In this document: positions 1-10,756 of the stretch, in pieces
Numbering within the stretch: position 1 is the stretch's first letter
Layout: the number at the start of each line of letters is the position of its first letter
Assembly: GCF_000485595.1 (NCBI RefSeq)
Contig: NW_014577497.1
Span: forward strand, 68,239 to 103,149
From: Priapulus caudatus
Taxonomy: Eukaryota > Priapulida > Priapulimorpha > Priapulimorphida > Priapulidae
DNA length: 34,911 nt
Reading direction: 5' to 3'
The notes under the pieces: model-generated
Seen by the model: the letters and a program-made list of their open reading frames with translations, nothing else
Told to the model about the DNA's origin: nothing
The model's database searches: none
Program-made: the position numbers and the translations under genes

Positions 1-91
1 TGGTCCAGTAAAATTTAGTCCGGTCCAGTAAATTTTACTGGCTTGGTGGACCGAAGGTCCAGTGTTTAGAAATTTCATTCGTGAAGACTGA
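1..91. repeat. Inverted-repeat sequence at the left edge
   Basis: Several copies of GGTCCAGTAAA in both orientations, including the palindrome CCAGTAAATTTTACTGG near 25-42. It sits directly before the 5'-truncated Penelope-like ORF. It could be the edge of that element or unrelated sequence; the window starts too late to tell. Confidence 0.4.
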
Positions 92-808
92 GATCGTAGG
101 GACAAAATCATAACGGAGAGAGAGGACCGGGAAGCTGAAGCGCGCCACATCAAGAACGCACTAAGAAAATGCGGCTATCCTAATTGGACACTCGGAAAAG
201 TGTCCAAGGAGATGCACACATCACGGGAAAAAACAACATCTCAAAAGAAAACTTCCACGGAGAAACCGAAGGCGATGATCGTCCTACCCTATGTCAGAGG
301 GGTCACGGACGTAGTTCAGCGTCACCTAAAAAATGCAGTTGTGGCGTCAACAGTGAGACCGTTTGAGACTCTAAAACGGCTTTTGGTACATCCTAAGAAC
401 AGAACAGATATGCACAACATTACGGACTGTGTTTACAAGATACCGTGTGCAATGTGTGGAAAAAGTTACATTGGAGAAACTGGTCGAAAATTTAAAACCC
501 GCCTAAAAGAACACAAAAAGGACGTAGACACCGTAGCAACCAAATCGTTCACAAGGGCCCAACGAAAACAGTCGGCTACCGAAATCACCAAATCCGCGAT
601 CACTCGCCATGTAGCGAAGGACAATCACACCATCGATTGGGAGAATTCGAAGATCATCGATCGCGAGCCTATCAAAATCAGGCGATGGATTAAGGAGGCC
701 ATCTGGATACGCAAGACCCCAAACATCAACCGGGACGAGGGGGGATACAGGCTTAGTCACGTGTGGACTAAGCTATTGACCACCACACCATCTGGTGGTC
801 AAAACTGA
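92..808 (+). CDS. Penelope-like element, C-terminal GIY-YIG endonuclease fragment
   Basis: Penelope-like retroelements (PLEs) encode a reverse transcriptase joined to a C-terminal GIY-YIG nuclease that nicks target DNA. Only the region after the RT is present. The frame is open from 92 after a TGA at 89-91, and no ATG is needed because the protein is truncated. It reads DRRDKIITEREDREAE, a basic linker, VLPYVRGV, and then the nuclease: VYKIPCAMCGKSYIGETGR with a CxxC pair, RLKEHKKD, HVAKDNHTIDW, then RRWIKEAIWIRK carrying the presumed catalytic Glu, and NINRDEGGYRLSHVW. This order is typical of animal PLE nucleases. No RT motif is seen upstream, so this is a 5'-truncated, probably dead copy. 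The ORF itself is uninterrupted to the stop at 806-808. Confidence 0.85.
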   Translation, partial: DRRDKIITEREDREAEARHIKNALRKCGYPNWTLGKVSKEMHTSREKTTSQKKTSTEKPKAMIVLPYVRGVTDVVQRHLKNAVVASTVRPFETLKRLLVHPKNRTDMHNITDCVYKIPCAMCGKSYIGETGRKFKTRLKEHKKDVDTVATKSFTRAQRKQSATEITKSAITRHVAKDNHTIDWENSKIIDREPIKIRRWIKEAIWIRKTPNINRDEGGYRLSHVWTKLLTTTPSGGQN

Positions 809-900
809 TAATCATCAGTCAGCTTTGAGAAAGCTTCCTGACAGGAGGCGAAACGTCAGCGGTACGTTTCAAACTTGCACGGTTGAGTAAAAATTAACTT
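809..900 (+). repeat. PLE 3' tail with serial hairpins, degenerate hammerhead-like core
   Basis: Directly after the PLE stop are three adjacent potential hairpins: CTGAT/ATCAG, AGCTTT/AAAGCT, and CTGAC-loop-GTCAG. The last contains AGGAGGCGAAACGTC. PLE terminal repeats are known to carry small hammerhead ribozymes. The GAAAC-GTC stretch fits that core, but the required CUGANGA box reads CTGACAG here, so a working ribozyme is not supported. Confidence 0.35.
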
Positions 901-1917
901 TGTTATTTATATTATTCTACCAACCGAATGAACTTAATTAATGAAAAGGGCTAGGGGTTTTGATATTTAAAAAAATTATGCAAATTAGGTTTTGGCAATT
1001 ATATAGCATATTATAATATAGACATGCAGATAACAGTCTGTGGTGTCACACTCGTCTGGTTCGTTTTACAAGATTTCATTGACAATATCTTTAATGCAAA
1101 ATTGGTATTTCCTCTCCACCCTGCCGATAAAACGTCTATATTAGAGTAAAGTTTTACAAAACATGTCGGAACGCAGCATAACAATTTATTTCGAACGTCA
1201 TCGCTAAGAAACATCAAAGCGGGTATAGTGCCATCTACCGCCACAAATTGTGATTTATTTTGGTTTATAAATTATTATTGCGATATACAGATCGCAACCG
1301 TGTGCTACCGCCTAGAAAAACTAATACGAAGTAAACACTTCCATGCAACCAATTAACCTTTGACAAAAGTTGTGTTATGGGCAGGGAAACACCATTGTCA
1401 CGTGGTATATAGCAGCTACGTGGAATAAGCGTATCCTCTCAATCTTACACGTTACACATCGGGAGCTCCGCTTTTAGGCAGTGCCTAAATCTGAATATTA
1501 TAAAAACGTTAAATGGCAATCATTTAGGTGTAACGCCATTACTCGCCCACATCTCAGACTTTCACATCTCAAACATTTATTTTCGCATAAAAAATTACAC
1601 ATAATTATCAAGAGTATATAATGGGAGTTCTCCCATATATACTCTTCGTTTCTATAATGTACGTCGATGGTTGCTCAATTAAAACTGACTTCTTCTCACT
1701 CACTCATTTGTGTCCTTTTTTGTGGGGAGCTACAGTGTCATTGACACTTTCATTTAATTGTGGCCCTGTGGAATAAGAAATCGCTCCTCAAAAGCGGGAA
1801 ATTTAAGCGACGATGCTTCTGTTGTCGTCTCTGCATCATCGTTCGTGATTCATCTGTTTACGTGTGCTGCGCATTAAACCGTGGTCATGATCACAAGCCG
1901 TGTCCCTGCGATTTCAG
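901..1917. other. Non-coding region between PLE and GDH exon
   Basis: Most likely intron of the glutamate dehydrogenase gene, because the exon at 1918 begins with a 3' splice site in mid-protein. AT-rich, with no reading frame resembling the preceding GDH exon. Contains a near-perfect hairpin at 1611-1644 (AGAGTATATAATGGGAG against its complement). Confidence 0.5.
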
Positions 1918-2061
1918 ATGAACGGCACGATCGTGGGTTTCCCAGGGGCCGAGGCTTACACGAAGGATGAGAGCCTAATATACGAGACTTGTGACATTCT
2001 CGTGCCGGCAGCTAGCGAGAGACAAATCCACAGCGGCAACTGCCATAGGGTTAAGGCCAAG
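1918..2061 (+). CDS. GLUD1: GDH exon (NAD domain)
   Basis: Acceptor TTTCAG at 1912-1917, donor GTGAGA from 2062; 48 codons, phase 0 at both ends. Encodes [10 protein letters not shown] of the dinucleotide-binding domain. The ATG at the exon start is not an initiator: the family has QHGTI at this point. Confidence 0.93.
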
Positions 2062-2624
2062 GTGAGATAATTAGTGCTCAGAGTTTAGCATTATGTTTGA
2101 TTAGTGAATGAGACGAAGTAGAATTGGGGAAGAACTTGTTGTTTTTAGCTCACCTTGACATCGTCAAGATGAGGTATTGCTATGGGTCGTCGTCCGTCGT
2201 ACGTCCGTCCGTCCGTCAACATTTGGCTACGGTCAACGATAACTCAGGAACCGTTTGACCCACATGTTTGAAATTGGGTATAGTTGTTACTGCTATGCTC
2301 CCATATTGAACGTCCTATTTTGGAGCACGCCAGTTGACGTACTTTCGAGCCACGGTAATTTTTTGGCAAAAATGGGAATTGCCATTAGTCAGTTCAGGTT
2401 CAACGGATTTTGCTAATTTTTGGTCAGTTTTACAACCTGTTATTTTAGTTACAGTGTAACTTGATTATTGATAAACCATATTTTATATTTGTATAGCACT
2501 TCCGTTTAATCTGCGATTTGTTTCACCCTATGTCTGTTTCTGCATTATCCAATATTTTCAATTATCCAATCACCTATAGGTCCTGTTTTGGCTGGGTAAA
2601 CGAGACTTTATATACAGATGGATG

Positions 2625-2667
<43 letters not shown>

Positions 2668-4663
2668 GTGCGTGTGTGCGTGTGTGCGTGTGCGTGTGCG
2701 TGTGCGTGTGTAATCGTGTCACGATTATTTTTCTAAGATTATTGCTGAGGGAGCAAACGGACCGACAACACCAGCAGCAGACAAGCACTTCTTGGCCAAC
2801 AACGTTCTCGTAATCCCGGACCTCTACTGCAACGCCGGTGGTGTCACCGTCTCCTACTTCGAGTGGCTTAAGAATCTAAACCACGTCAGCTATGGACGTC
2901 TCACCTTCAAATATGAGAAGGAATCCAACTATCACCTGCTAGGTCTGTACATAGCTATAGCATAGTCTGTAGGCTATTACATGTTAGATAAATTGTGATG
3001 CAAATGACACCAAATACACGTGTTACGGTTGGCCAACTAATGAAATATCAGTAGCACTCTAGCAATATTGCAATAGTATTACTGAACAGTAAGTTCCCTT
3101 GATGATCCTACTTTAAAAGCAATATTTGCCTTGGTGTGCAGACAACTTGTTGTGGTGCCCTAAAAATTTCCGTGAAGGAAAATTCAATGATGATTGAAAT
3201 GATTCAATGAAGAGGAATGTTTGCCTTGCCCTAATAAAACTTGAAATGCTGAAAATTTTTTAACTAACCCCTGCTTCCTCTGTTATAGAGGAGATTTCGG
3301 CCGCTGTGGTAACATGTCGGGTGTTTCGATGTTGCAGAGAGCGTGCAGCACTCGTTGGAGCGCAGGTTCGGCAAAAGCGGGGGAGGAATCCCGATCATCC
3401 CGTCAGAGTCCTTCCAGGAGAAGATTGCTGTAAGTGGCCGTGTGCGGGGTTTACGTAAACGTAGATGGGGCTGCATGTGTTAACACTAATGCAGTCGAAT
3501 GGAGATAGGTTTAGTGGAAATTGTCAGATCATGAACCCGTGATTTGATGCGGGAAGTGATTCTGTAATATTGCTGCTTAAATTGTGCCGTTATTTAATGT
3601 GCAACTACAATGTGTAATTGTGACATTAAACTGTTAAATAACTATGAACCGATTGTCAGAAACGTCAAAATTAGTCATGATATTGCAGGTCTAGGAGGTC
3701 AGAACTTTTGTACAAGGGGTCAGCAAAAGTTATGATGTCTTAGTCACATGACAGTCATAAAACTGTTTGTGATATTTCTGACATGGGCCCATGACATTAC
3801 ATTATCTTCAGCTGGTATGAACCCGATTGCTTTTGTTTCGTGCAGGGTGCATCTGAAAAAGACATCGTTCACTCTGGATTGGCTTTCACAATGGAAGGAT
3901 CGGCTAGGGTAAGTATCGGTGTCACCTTGCATTCTATTTATATTTTGTATTTTTTCTATTTTAAACTAGCATTTGCCGCTGCATCTTGCAGTGCATCATT
4001 ACAAAGCTTGCAGTGACAGATGGTACGGTGTGCTCTTACCTATGTCAATATTGGTTGCTGCATAATTGATGATTTAGTCTGATCACGAATCCTTATAGAA
4101 ATACCGTACAAATTATTTAGCAGGGACTGTTTCAAATTTCACAGCAGTGCTTCCACTCCTTGTTGCAATAGCATTTGATATGCCAACATTGATTGATTAA
4201 TTGATTGATTGATCGATTGGGACATCAGACATTTATATTAGAATGTCATAGAATTTTATTGTCTCATAGGATTAATTTGGAGGTAAAATATTTACTGGAG
4301 CCTTACTGCTTACTGCTTTACTGCTGTCTTTGTCAAGCTTTACTGATAAGCAGAGCTCTGATCTTGTCACCAAGTGGCAGTAGGTGCAGTGGATGGTTAT
4401 AATAACATTAACAACGGGAGCAGATCAACTTTCGAAACTGTCCCTGAAACTAGCAAATATTTAGAATTCTTCACGAAATTAAAATATTTTACATCGGATA
4501 TTACCGCTATTGATGACTTATGATGTAATCTGTCTGCTTGCAGGCGATCATGCGCACAGCTATGAAATACAACCTGGGTCTGGACCTGCGCACAGCCGCC
4601 TACATTAATGCCTTAGAGAAGATCTACTACCATTACAGAGCAGCTGGTTTCACCTTCACATAA
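1918..4663 (+). CDS. GLUD1: Glutamate dehydrogenase, C-terminal half (5' partial)
   Basis: Mitochondrial glutamate dehydrogenase interconverts glutamate and 2-oxoglutarate plus ammonia using NAD(P). Five exons join in frame: 1918-2061, 2738-2942, 3338-3429, 3846-3908 and 4544-4663, with junction phases 0, 1, 0, 0, all GT-AG. The protein runs from [14 protein letters not shown] through [62 protein letters not shown] and [19 protein letters not shown] to the terminal GFTFT. The segment between VSYFEW and the pivot helix is the animal-type antenna, the site of allosteric control by GTP, ADP and leucine in mammals. The two arginines of SAR-IMR are kept. The N-terminal glutamate-binding half is outside the window. 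No frameshift or stop is seen, so the gene looks functional. Confidence 0.95.
2147..2400. repeat. Dispersed repeat starting with a CTCACCTTGAC hairpin
   Basis: Starts with an 11-bp stem (CTCACCTTGAC, ATC loop, GTCAAGATGAG), then a CGTCCGTC-rich stretch and a run including AACATTTGGCTACGG. The style matches a repeat family common in marine invertebrate genomes; this is from memory and was not searched. No second copy was noticed in the window. Confidence 0.4.
2628..2712. repeat. GT / TGTGCG microsatellite
   Basis: About 33 bp of pure GT followed by GTGTGC and GTGCGT variants. Reading frames across it are low-complexity artefacts. Confidence 0.95.
2738..2942 (+). CDS. GLUD1: GDH exon (catalytic core and antenna start)
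   Basis: Acceptor TTCTAAG ending at 2737, donor GTCTGT from 2943, ends in phase 1. Encodes [13 protein letters not shown] and [20 protein letters not shown], the most conserved stretches of animal GDH. Confidence 0.95.
3338..3429 (+). CDS. GLUD1: GDH exon (antenna)
   Basis: Acceptor GTTGCAG ending at 3337, donor GTAAGT from 3430. Encodes [16 protein letters not shown] and [10 protein letters not shown], matching the antenna helix region of animal GDH. Confidence 0.92.
3846..3908 (+). CDS. GLUD1: GDH exon (pivot region)
   Basis: A 63-bp exon, phase 0 to phase 0, acceptor GTGCAG and donor GTAAGT. Encodes [20 protein letters not shown] plus one Arg, leading into the pivot helix. Confidence 0.93.
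3909..4543 (+). other. GDH last intron
   Basis: A 635-bp AT-rich intron with a short TGAT repeat near 4190-4212. No other feature seen. Confidence 0.85.
4544..4663 (+). CDS. GLUD1: GDH terminal coding exon
   Basis: Acceptor GCTTGCAG ending at 4543. 39 codons and TAA at 4661-4663. Encodes [19 protein letters not shown] and the typical C-terminal TFT. Confidence 0.95.
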   Translation, partial: AIMRTAMKYNLGLDLRTAAYINALEKIYYHYRAAGFTFT

Positions 4664-5570
4664 TCAGCGTACGTGCAGAAGTCACTCGGTTTCTATTTCA
4701 CGAACGATTCCATCAAGGATGACCCTTGCCTCTACGCTCGTACAGTAATTTATCCTACTGTGATTCATCTCTGTAGACGCGTGGGTGCGCTGCGGTAGCT
4801 ATTATTAATCTAGGTTTGTTATGTTGAGTCATTATCCTGCGCACGTCGTACATCATCGAGCTTCATTCGTATATCATGTCTTAGGAGAATGGCAGTTGGT
4901 GCACATTGGACGTCGGGGTCTCTGTCGCGCTAGTCATAGTTTGCAAGTCCCCATCTAGATTCCCGTCAAGTAGGGTTTCATTGACTATGGCGTGAGGAGA
5001 GTAAGGTTGCCCGGTGACTAACCAAGAGTGCTTGTTTTGCATATCGTTAATCGGGCTGACCAGCTGGTCAAGAAAATGGAGCCTGCGTGCTTCATTCCCC
5101 CGGTGTTTGTTTCAGGCAGTTCCCGACAGTTGTATCTCTTGGTCGACCTCTTGCTTTGCAAATGGTAGTATCAAGTACCAATTAAGTAGCAATCATGGCA
5201 TATTGACAGACTGGCACCATGTTGACAACAGTCTTTTTCGGCAGGGAGTGATTGTAGAATTTACTCAATGAAATCACGAATGTATCCTCGTGCTGTTACG
5301 ACAGTTGTGTATGAAATGGTGTGTAATGAATTCTTAAAGAGTTGATATATATTTGTAGGTTGCACAGAAGGATGTGCTAGGCGTGACAGGCTCTAGACAG
5401 GACGTTTTCGTTCTCTGTGTTACATGTCTGATCATTAGAATAACGATACATGATTCATATGGATACTAACTACGATGTACACGTGCATGACGCACACTTT
5501 CTTCTGATGAACCGCGATCATTTGTGTGAACAATCTTGTTTAGTAATAAAATATGAAATGTAACAACCGA
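4664..5570 (+). other. Probable GDH 3' UTR
   Basis: No gene-like frame follows the GDH stop. The first good AATAAA on this strand is about 880 bp downstream, which would give a UTR of roughly 0.9 kb. The extent is inferred. Confidence 0.45.
5545..5550 (+). terminator. Candidate GDH poly(A) signal AATAAA
   Basis: AATAAA followed by A/T-rich sequence and GT-rich sequence (TGGCTTGTGTTG) about 20 bp on, as in a cleavage site with a downstream element. Confidence 0.45.
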
Positions 5571-5868
5571 TGGCTTGTGTTGTAATGATTCGATTATCAG
5601 TTAAGTCATAAGCACAATGTCATGATGTACAATTTATGTACAATGTAATGTACAGACATGATTAGAGCTTAGAGGGCTGTATCACCCTATAATAATTGAA
5701 TTTATTGATACTGATTGATATTCTGACTACTTGAAACTTGCTCACACATGTGCTCCTATTCTTATCACGTCCATTGTAGGCATGATATATATATATATAA
5801 TGTACTGAGAACTCCTAAAGAATTACTACTAAAAGCCGTTTTCTGCCATCACTGGTCCTATAGCACCA

Positions 5869-5874
5869 TTTATT
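5869..5874 (-). terminator. Candidate Tks-type gene poly(A) signal
   Basis: TTTATT on the plus strand (AATAAA on the gene strand). No clearer hexamer was noticed nearer the stop at 8034, so the 3' UTR would be about 2.1 kb. If right, the two convergent genes end within about 320 bp of each other. Weak evidence. Confidence 0.25.
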
Positions 5875-7190
5875 TCACCCGTTACATAAATACAAACCAG
5901 CTCAATCCATTTATACAAAATATTTAAATTTGTTTTTGTTCAGTATAGAAGTATTAGGCCTACTATAACTGTAGAATAAGAAATATATTGTTATTGAGAT
6001 GCCAATTACAATATAACCCTAGTAATGACGTAATTTCTGTCAATTATAACTTCTATATATCACAGGATACTGTATGTTTTAAGATGAAATAGGCAACTCG
6101 GTTTATGATCAAGCCAACAATAATCAACTCTAAAGGTCAGAGCCTCAGAGGTCATACCTTTGTCACGACGCGAATACATTACATATATCTCCTATGAGAA
6201 CAATTCATTTCTCATCGTGAATTCCAAGTAAAATCCGTCAACAACATGCGAGATTACCAAAATATTTCCATACAGCAACAACGTTTGCAATGTAAGGGCA
6301 TGTAACCAGTGCATTATTTAACAGTAATGTTAATGTATTACCGATTACCTCTGACGCTGCAATATAAAAGCGTATATATGGCACTATAAGGTAAAGTTTC
6401 CACCAAAATAGTTCGATGTGCAAAACATATCACAGATAAATACAGCACGTGTACGAAGATGGAAGAAATAAGCGCAAATCAATATCATTTCACTTGAATG
6501 ATATGAAAAGTACACGTAGCAGCTTTTGATATTCAATGTTACTTAATGTTATTCAATGTTAATTCAAGAACCGCGTAATATTATAAGAACAGCGTCCTAT
6601 TACTATGATATAATAACTGATGTATACATATATATGTATATATACACATATATATACTATAAACAGAGATATATATATACAGATATGTACACGTAAATAC
6701 ATATATAATAATATTGCCTCTTTAATATATTAATTAGGAAGACAAATGAAGGAATACTTTCTAGTGCAATTGCTTCTCAAATTAATATTGATGACAAATT
6801 TAATCTATGTTAACAGCCCATACTACGTTACATCAAGTGACTATAATTTTAGTATATAACTCAATATAATAGTTAAGTTTACGTGTGTACTCACACAATA
6901 TTATGGTTTTGCATGGCAAGAAACAGAACGTGGGTGCGTGTAACAGCGACCGTGATATTTAGTTGTCATGAGGAGGTTCATGCAGATGGTTCGTGTATAA
7001 ATCCCTACACTGCCTTACACTGTCCGTGAGGTCTAAAAATCAATGGCACCTTACAAGTGGCACCTGCATAAAAATCCGTTTTCCTACAACAAGGAAAAAT
7101 CTCAGTGGCATGATCAACAGGCAATAGCATGTATGTAACGCACACATATAACTACTACATACATGTAGGCAAATTACTCAGATGTAAACA

Positions 7191-7283
7191 TAATACCAGG
7201 GGTTGGTAATGACAAATAATGATATAATAACAAAACATGAATGGCATGAATAATTATATTTGTCATTTTCACCCCTGATATTA
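7191..7283. repeat. Small foldback element, family shared with 15316-15400
   Basis: Left arm reads TAATACCAGGGGT and TAATGACAAATA. The right arm is the imperfect reverse complement: TATTTGTCATT, then CACCCCTGATATTA. The arms are about 28 bp around a 37-bp loop. The same TIR (CAGGGGTGAATAATGACAAAT type) recurs at 15316-15400. Confidence 0.6.
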
Positions 7284-8033
7284 CCAACTGACAGCACCAA
7301 CAACGTTATGTACTGTACGCACACTTTACAGACCCTGTACTTAATATAATGCTGTATAAAATGCTATATATCTATATATATATATATGAAGTATATCATA
7401 TATGAGATAAGCATTAACGAATGATATGACCAGTGTCTCGCCGGTGATCTACAATTACATGTCCTGTAGATTTTCCCACTTCAACGTTTTATCATTCACA
7501 ATCATTCTCTCTAGAATCAATTGCAGGGAAATGAAGACACCGCCTATATGAACACGTGAATTCATCACACCCTCTCTGAATAAGGCACAGTTTCAGTTCA
7601 AGTACACGTTCAACAAAGAGGTCTGTGGGCATTGAGTGAGTAGAGCAATATTAAACTTTCTTACAGACAATATTAGATACTTTTGAGTTCTGGCTGCGCA
7701 TGACTCCTTGATTCTTTCAAAGGTACGCCACTTAGACCAAGTCAACGAGCATTCAGACAATTAGACAAAAACTCGTGTATATTCTCTAACAGCTTGGCTT
7801 AAATAAAATCCTAAATCTTAAAAACATTATATCTTAGCTTATTAAGAGCTACACTTGCTGGAGATATTTGTACTACATTATTATTCTGTGTAATGCCCGT
7901 TTCGGGCTCTCACTAGGCGTATATATATTGCTGGAGAGGTAAAAACTTATGAACAGACTGTATACCTGTCCATCGCAGACACGTTCATTTCACGGAAGCG
8001 ACAACTAGGACATCACTACTCTAAGGTTTTCCC

Positions 8034-8544
8034 TCACGGTGGCGACGCGGCTCGCTCGAATCTGTCCTGCAGAGACTTCACGCTGGCAGTAGCAGCTACC
8101 TCCTGACCCGCCTTCCCAGTGGCCGTGTCCTGCAGCATTGCCGCCGGCTTCGCTGGAACTGGTGGTCGTGACATCTTGTCTTCTGCGGAGGGTGGGGCAG
8201 TCGGTGGCTTCCCTTCAGGGGGCGGCGTGGCAGGGAGGGATGACTTACTCGCTAGGGAAGGCTTAATAGGGCGTGCTACTGTCTCAGGCTTGAGAGGAAG
8301 CACTGCCTTGCTAGGCCTGCCAGGGGGCGTTGCATTGCTGGGCTTTACAGGGGGCGTTGCCTTGCCGGGCTTGCCAGAGAGTGCCGTCTTGCCATTTGTG
8401 TGCTGAGGCTTAGCAGACGGCTGCGACTCCAGCATTGGTTTGGCAAGAGGCTGCAACTTGTCTTTTACTTTCGTCTCAGACTGATCACCTCCCACGGACA
8501 GAGGCGAGGCAGCAGCCAAGCCATCAGATACCGACCCACCACGC

Positions 8545-8577
<33 letters not shown>

Positions 8578-10661
8578 TGCCGTGGCTGCGGTACACTCAC
8601 TCCGTTTTTTGTTGGTGGTTTCTTGTCCCTGGGAACAAGAGGAGGGTGTTCCACAGGCGAACCAACCTTCCCATCAAACCCTCCAACAGCAGCCATCAGT
8701 GGCTTCAAGGGAACCGGCGGCGGTGGCTTCGACGACGCGGAAACAGTCGCTGATGGCGCATCTTTCTGTGACTTGGGCGGCGCATCTTTCAGGTTTCGCA
8801 TGCGCTCGGCAGCGGGAGGCGGTGGAGGAGGCGGTGGTAGACTATCCCTCCTCACTGCGGCGGAGGAGGGAGGCAGTGCTGGAGGACTGTCGCTCCTCAC
8901 CGCGGTGGAGGCGGGAGGCGGTGGGGGCGGGGGCGGCGGTAGGTTCTGCCTCTGTTCGGCACTACTCAGCCGGCGACGCAGCTGCTGTGGCTTCTTGGGA
9001 GGCGCGGCCACCGCCGCCGCCGATGACGAGGACGAAGAAGCAACTGCATCCCCTTTCTCCTGCAAGCCATCCACTCTCTCTGCAACTTCCGCGGCTCGAC
9101 GGTGCACGCCATTAGAAATGTCCTTGTTGATCCGAGGAGAGAAGCCTCTCGGTAATAGTGGCGGTGCGACATCTGAGGTATCGGGTTCGGGATTGGTACC
9201 AGCATTACTCCCACTGCGCACGGGTTTAGCAGCTTTCGGCACGGCAGGAAGGGCCGGCAACGGCTTGCGTTGATCGTGGACACCTGCTGGAATCGACTTG
9301 TCCTCTGCAGACGTAGGTATAGGTGTCTTTCCAACCTTCGTGTTCTTTTTAACGGCGTTTCTCTGCTGTGTGGTTGATTTTAAGCTGCCAGGAGGTGGTG
9401 GTGGGCGAGGAGGAGGTGGGGTCTTCTGTACACTCAGAGGGTTAGGGTTGACCTCATTTGGGACTGGGTTATTACTTCCTGTAGTCAGGGCATTACGGCC
9501 GGCTTGCGCTTCAGCAGGGACAGCATTGCCATCACTTTCACAGCCAGACGAGGCTCTTTGCCGTGGCTGTTTATCGGGGGAAGTTGCATGCACTGGTTCT
9601 CTCACAGAAATGGTTGGTTTCTCCGGTAAAACTCTATGTTGTAGTAGCTGAGTAAGATCCGACATCAAACTGTCATTTTGATTAGTGACTGCCTGTTTCC
9701 TGGCAGGAGAAGGACTGTGTTCCTGTTTCCTGGCAGGAGAAGGACTGTGTTCCTGTTTCCTGGCAGGAGAGGGACTGTGCCTCGTTCTAGGACTTGGGAT
9801 GTTATTTGATCCCTTCGAAGGTGATAGACCTCTGACAGGGGATGAAGTAGTATCTTCCAAGGGAGAACTGCTCCTTTCATCTGGGCAAGACGACACTAAA
9901 TTTGTCTGGGCTGGTGTCTGTCGGTTTAGAACTTTTTCTAGCATCTCCTGCACTTTCCTCACAGGAGAATCCTTTACAGATAGTTCATCTGCATCCAGAG
10001 GGCGCTGACTAGTAGAAATCGGCGTTGCCTGCACGCCGCTGCCCTCGGTTGCATCACTGCTGTTTACGCTTGTGGTCACTGCAGAAGATGAGCTGTCATC
10101 ACAGGACTGCACTTCCTTAACCACCTCACTCGATGATACAGCTGCGGCTGCAGCCTCTTCATCATCACGCTTTCCACTCTCACCTTGCACGGGCAAACGC
10201 GGCGGCATCTCCCACTTGGGTCTCACGCCGCTCCGGGGCACCGGCGGCAGCACCCTCTCCGTGCGCTCCCCGCTGGCGCCGTCTGGCGAGCTGCGGCCGA
10301 CTCCCATGACATCGTACACGCAGTCATAGATGTTGTGCGGCTGCGACGACGACGGCGGCAGCTGGGTGCCGTCGGGGCTTCCCCTCACCGGTGCGTCCAC
10401 CTCATCGTACAGCATTTCCCCTGCGCCCCCGGCTGCGCCACGCGCCTTACCCGCGTCGCGCTCGCCGATGTCGCTGTAGATGTGAAGGTCGTAGAGATCG
10501 GGGTCGCAGTCGAACTCGGGGCGAGGCGCCGGCTGGCGCGCAGCGGAGGCGGCGAGGGGCTGGGGCTTGTAAGCCCGGCGTTCTATGTAGGTGGACGGCG
10601 CCCAACCCTCCCGGTAGCCAATGCGAATGAACCACCAGCCGGACGTGTTTCGCTCGAGCAA
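8034..10661 (-). CDS. SH3PXD2: Tks terminal exon: end of SH3-3 and proline-rich tail
   Basis: One 2628-bp exon of 875 codons plus TGA at 8036-8034. The 3' splice site is CGGTCAG ending at 10662. It opens with [20 protein letters not shown], completing SH3-3 through APSTYIERR. Acidic Tyr motifs follow: [19 protein letters not shown] and [10 protein letters not shown], good candidate kinase and SH2 sites. The remainder is disordered: [21 protein letters not shown] and [10 protein letters not shown]3 or profilin ligands, a 10-residue repeat encoded at 9691-9780, poly-Q at 8545-8580, and the end [12 protein letters not shown]. It is GC-rich, unlike its introns. Many long plus-strand frames overlap it; these are shadows. 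Confidence 0.93.
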
Positions 10662-10721
10662 CTGACCGGAAGAAGGTAACAGAAAGGTATGCTTTAGATG
10701 TATGGGCAGCAATGCACAATA

Positions 10722-10756
<35 letters not shown>

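Larger units (their letters stand above)
2062..2737 (+). other. GDH intron with dispersed repeat and microsatellite
   Basis: Carries a repeat from about 2147 to 2400 and a GT/TGTGCG microsatellite at 2628-2712, which ends only about 25 bp before the next 3' splice site. Confidence 0.85.
5571..8033. other. AT-rich convergent intergenic / Tks 3' UTR region
   Basis: Very AT-rich with TA microsatellites near 5788-5801, 6626-6705 and 7363-7386 and a foldback element at 7191-7283. The minus-strand Tks 3' UTR must lie at its right end. No coding frame is supported. Confidence 0.6.

Noticed and set aside
8119-10679. Plus-strand frames of 80-226 codons
   Set aside because: Shadows of the Tks terminal exon; low-complexity Gly/Leu/Arg translations.
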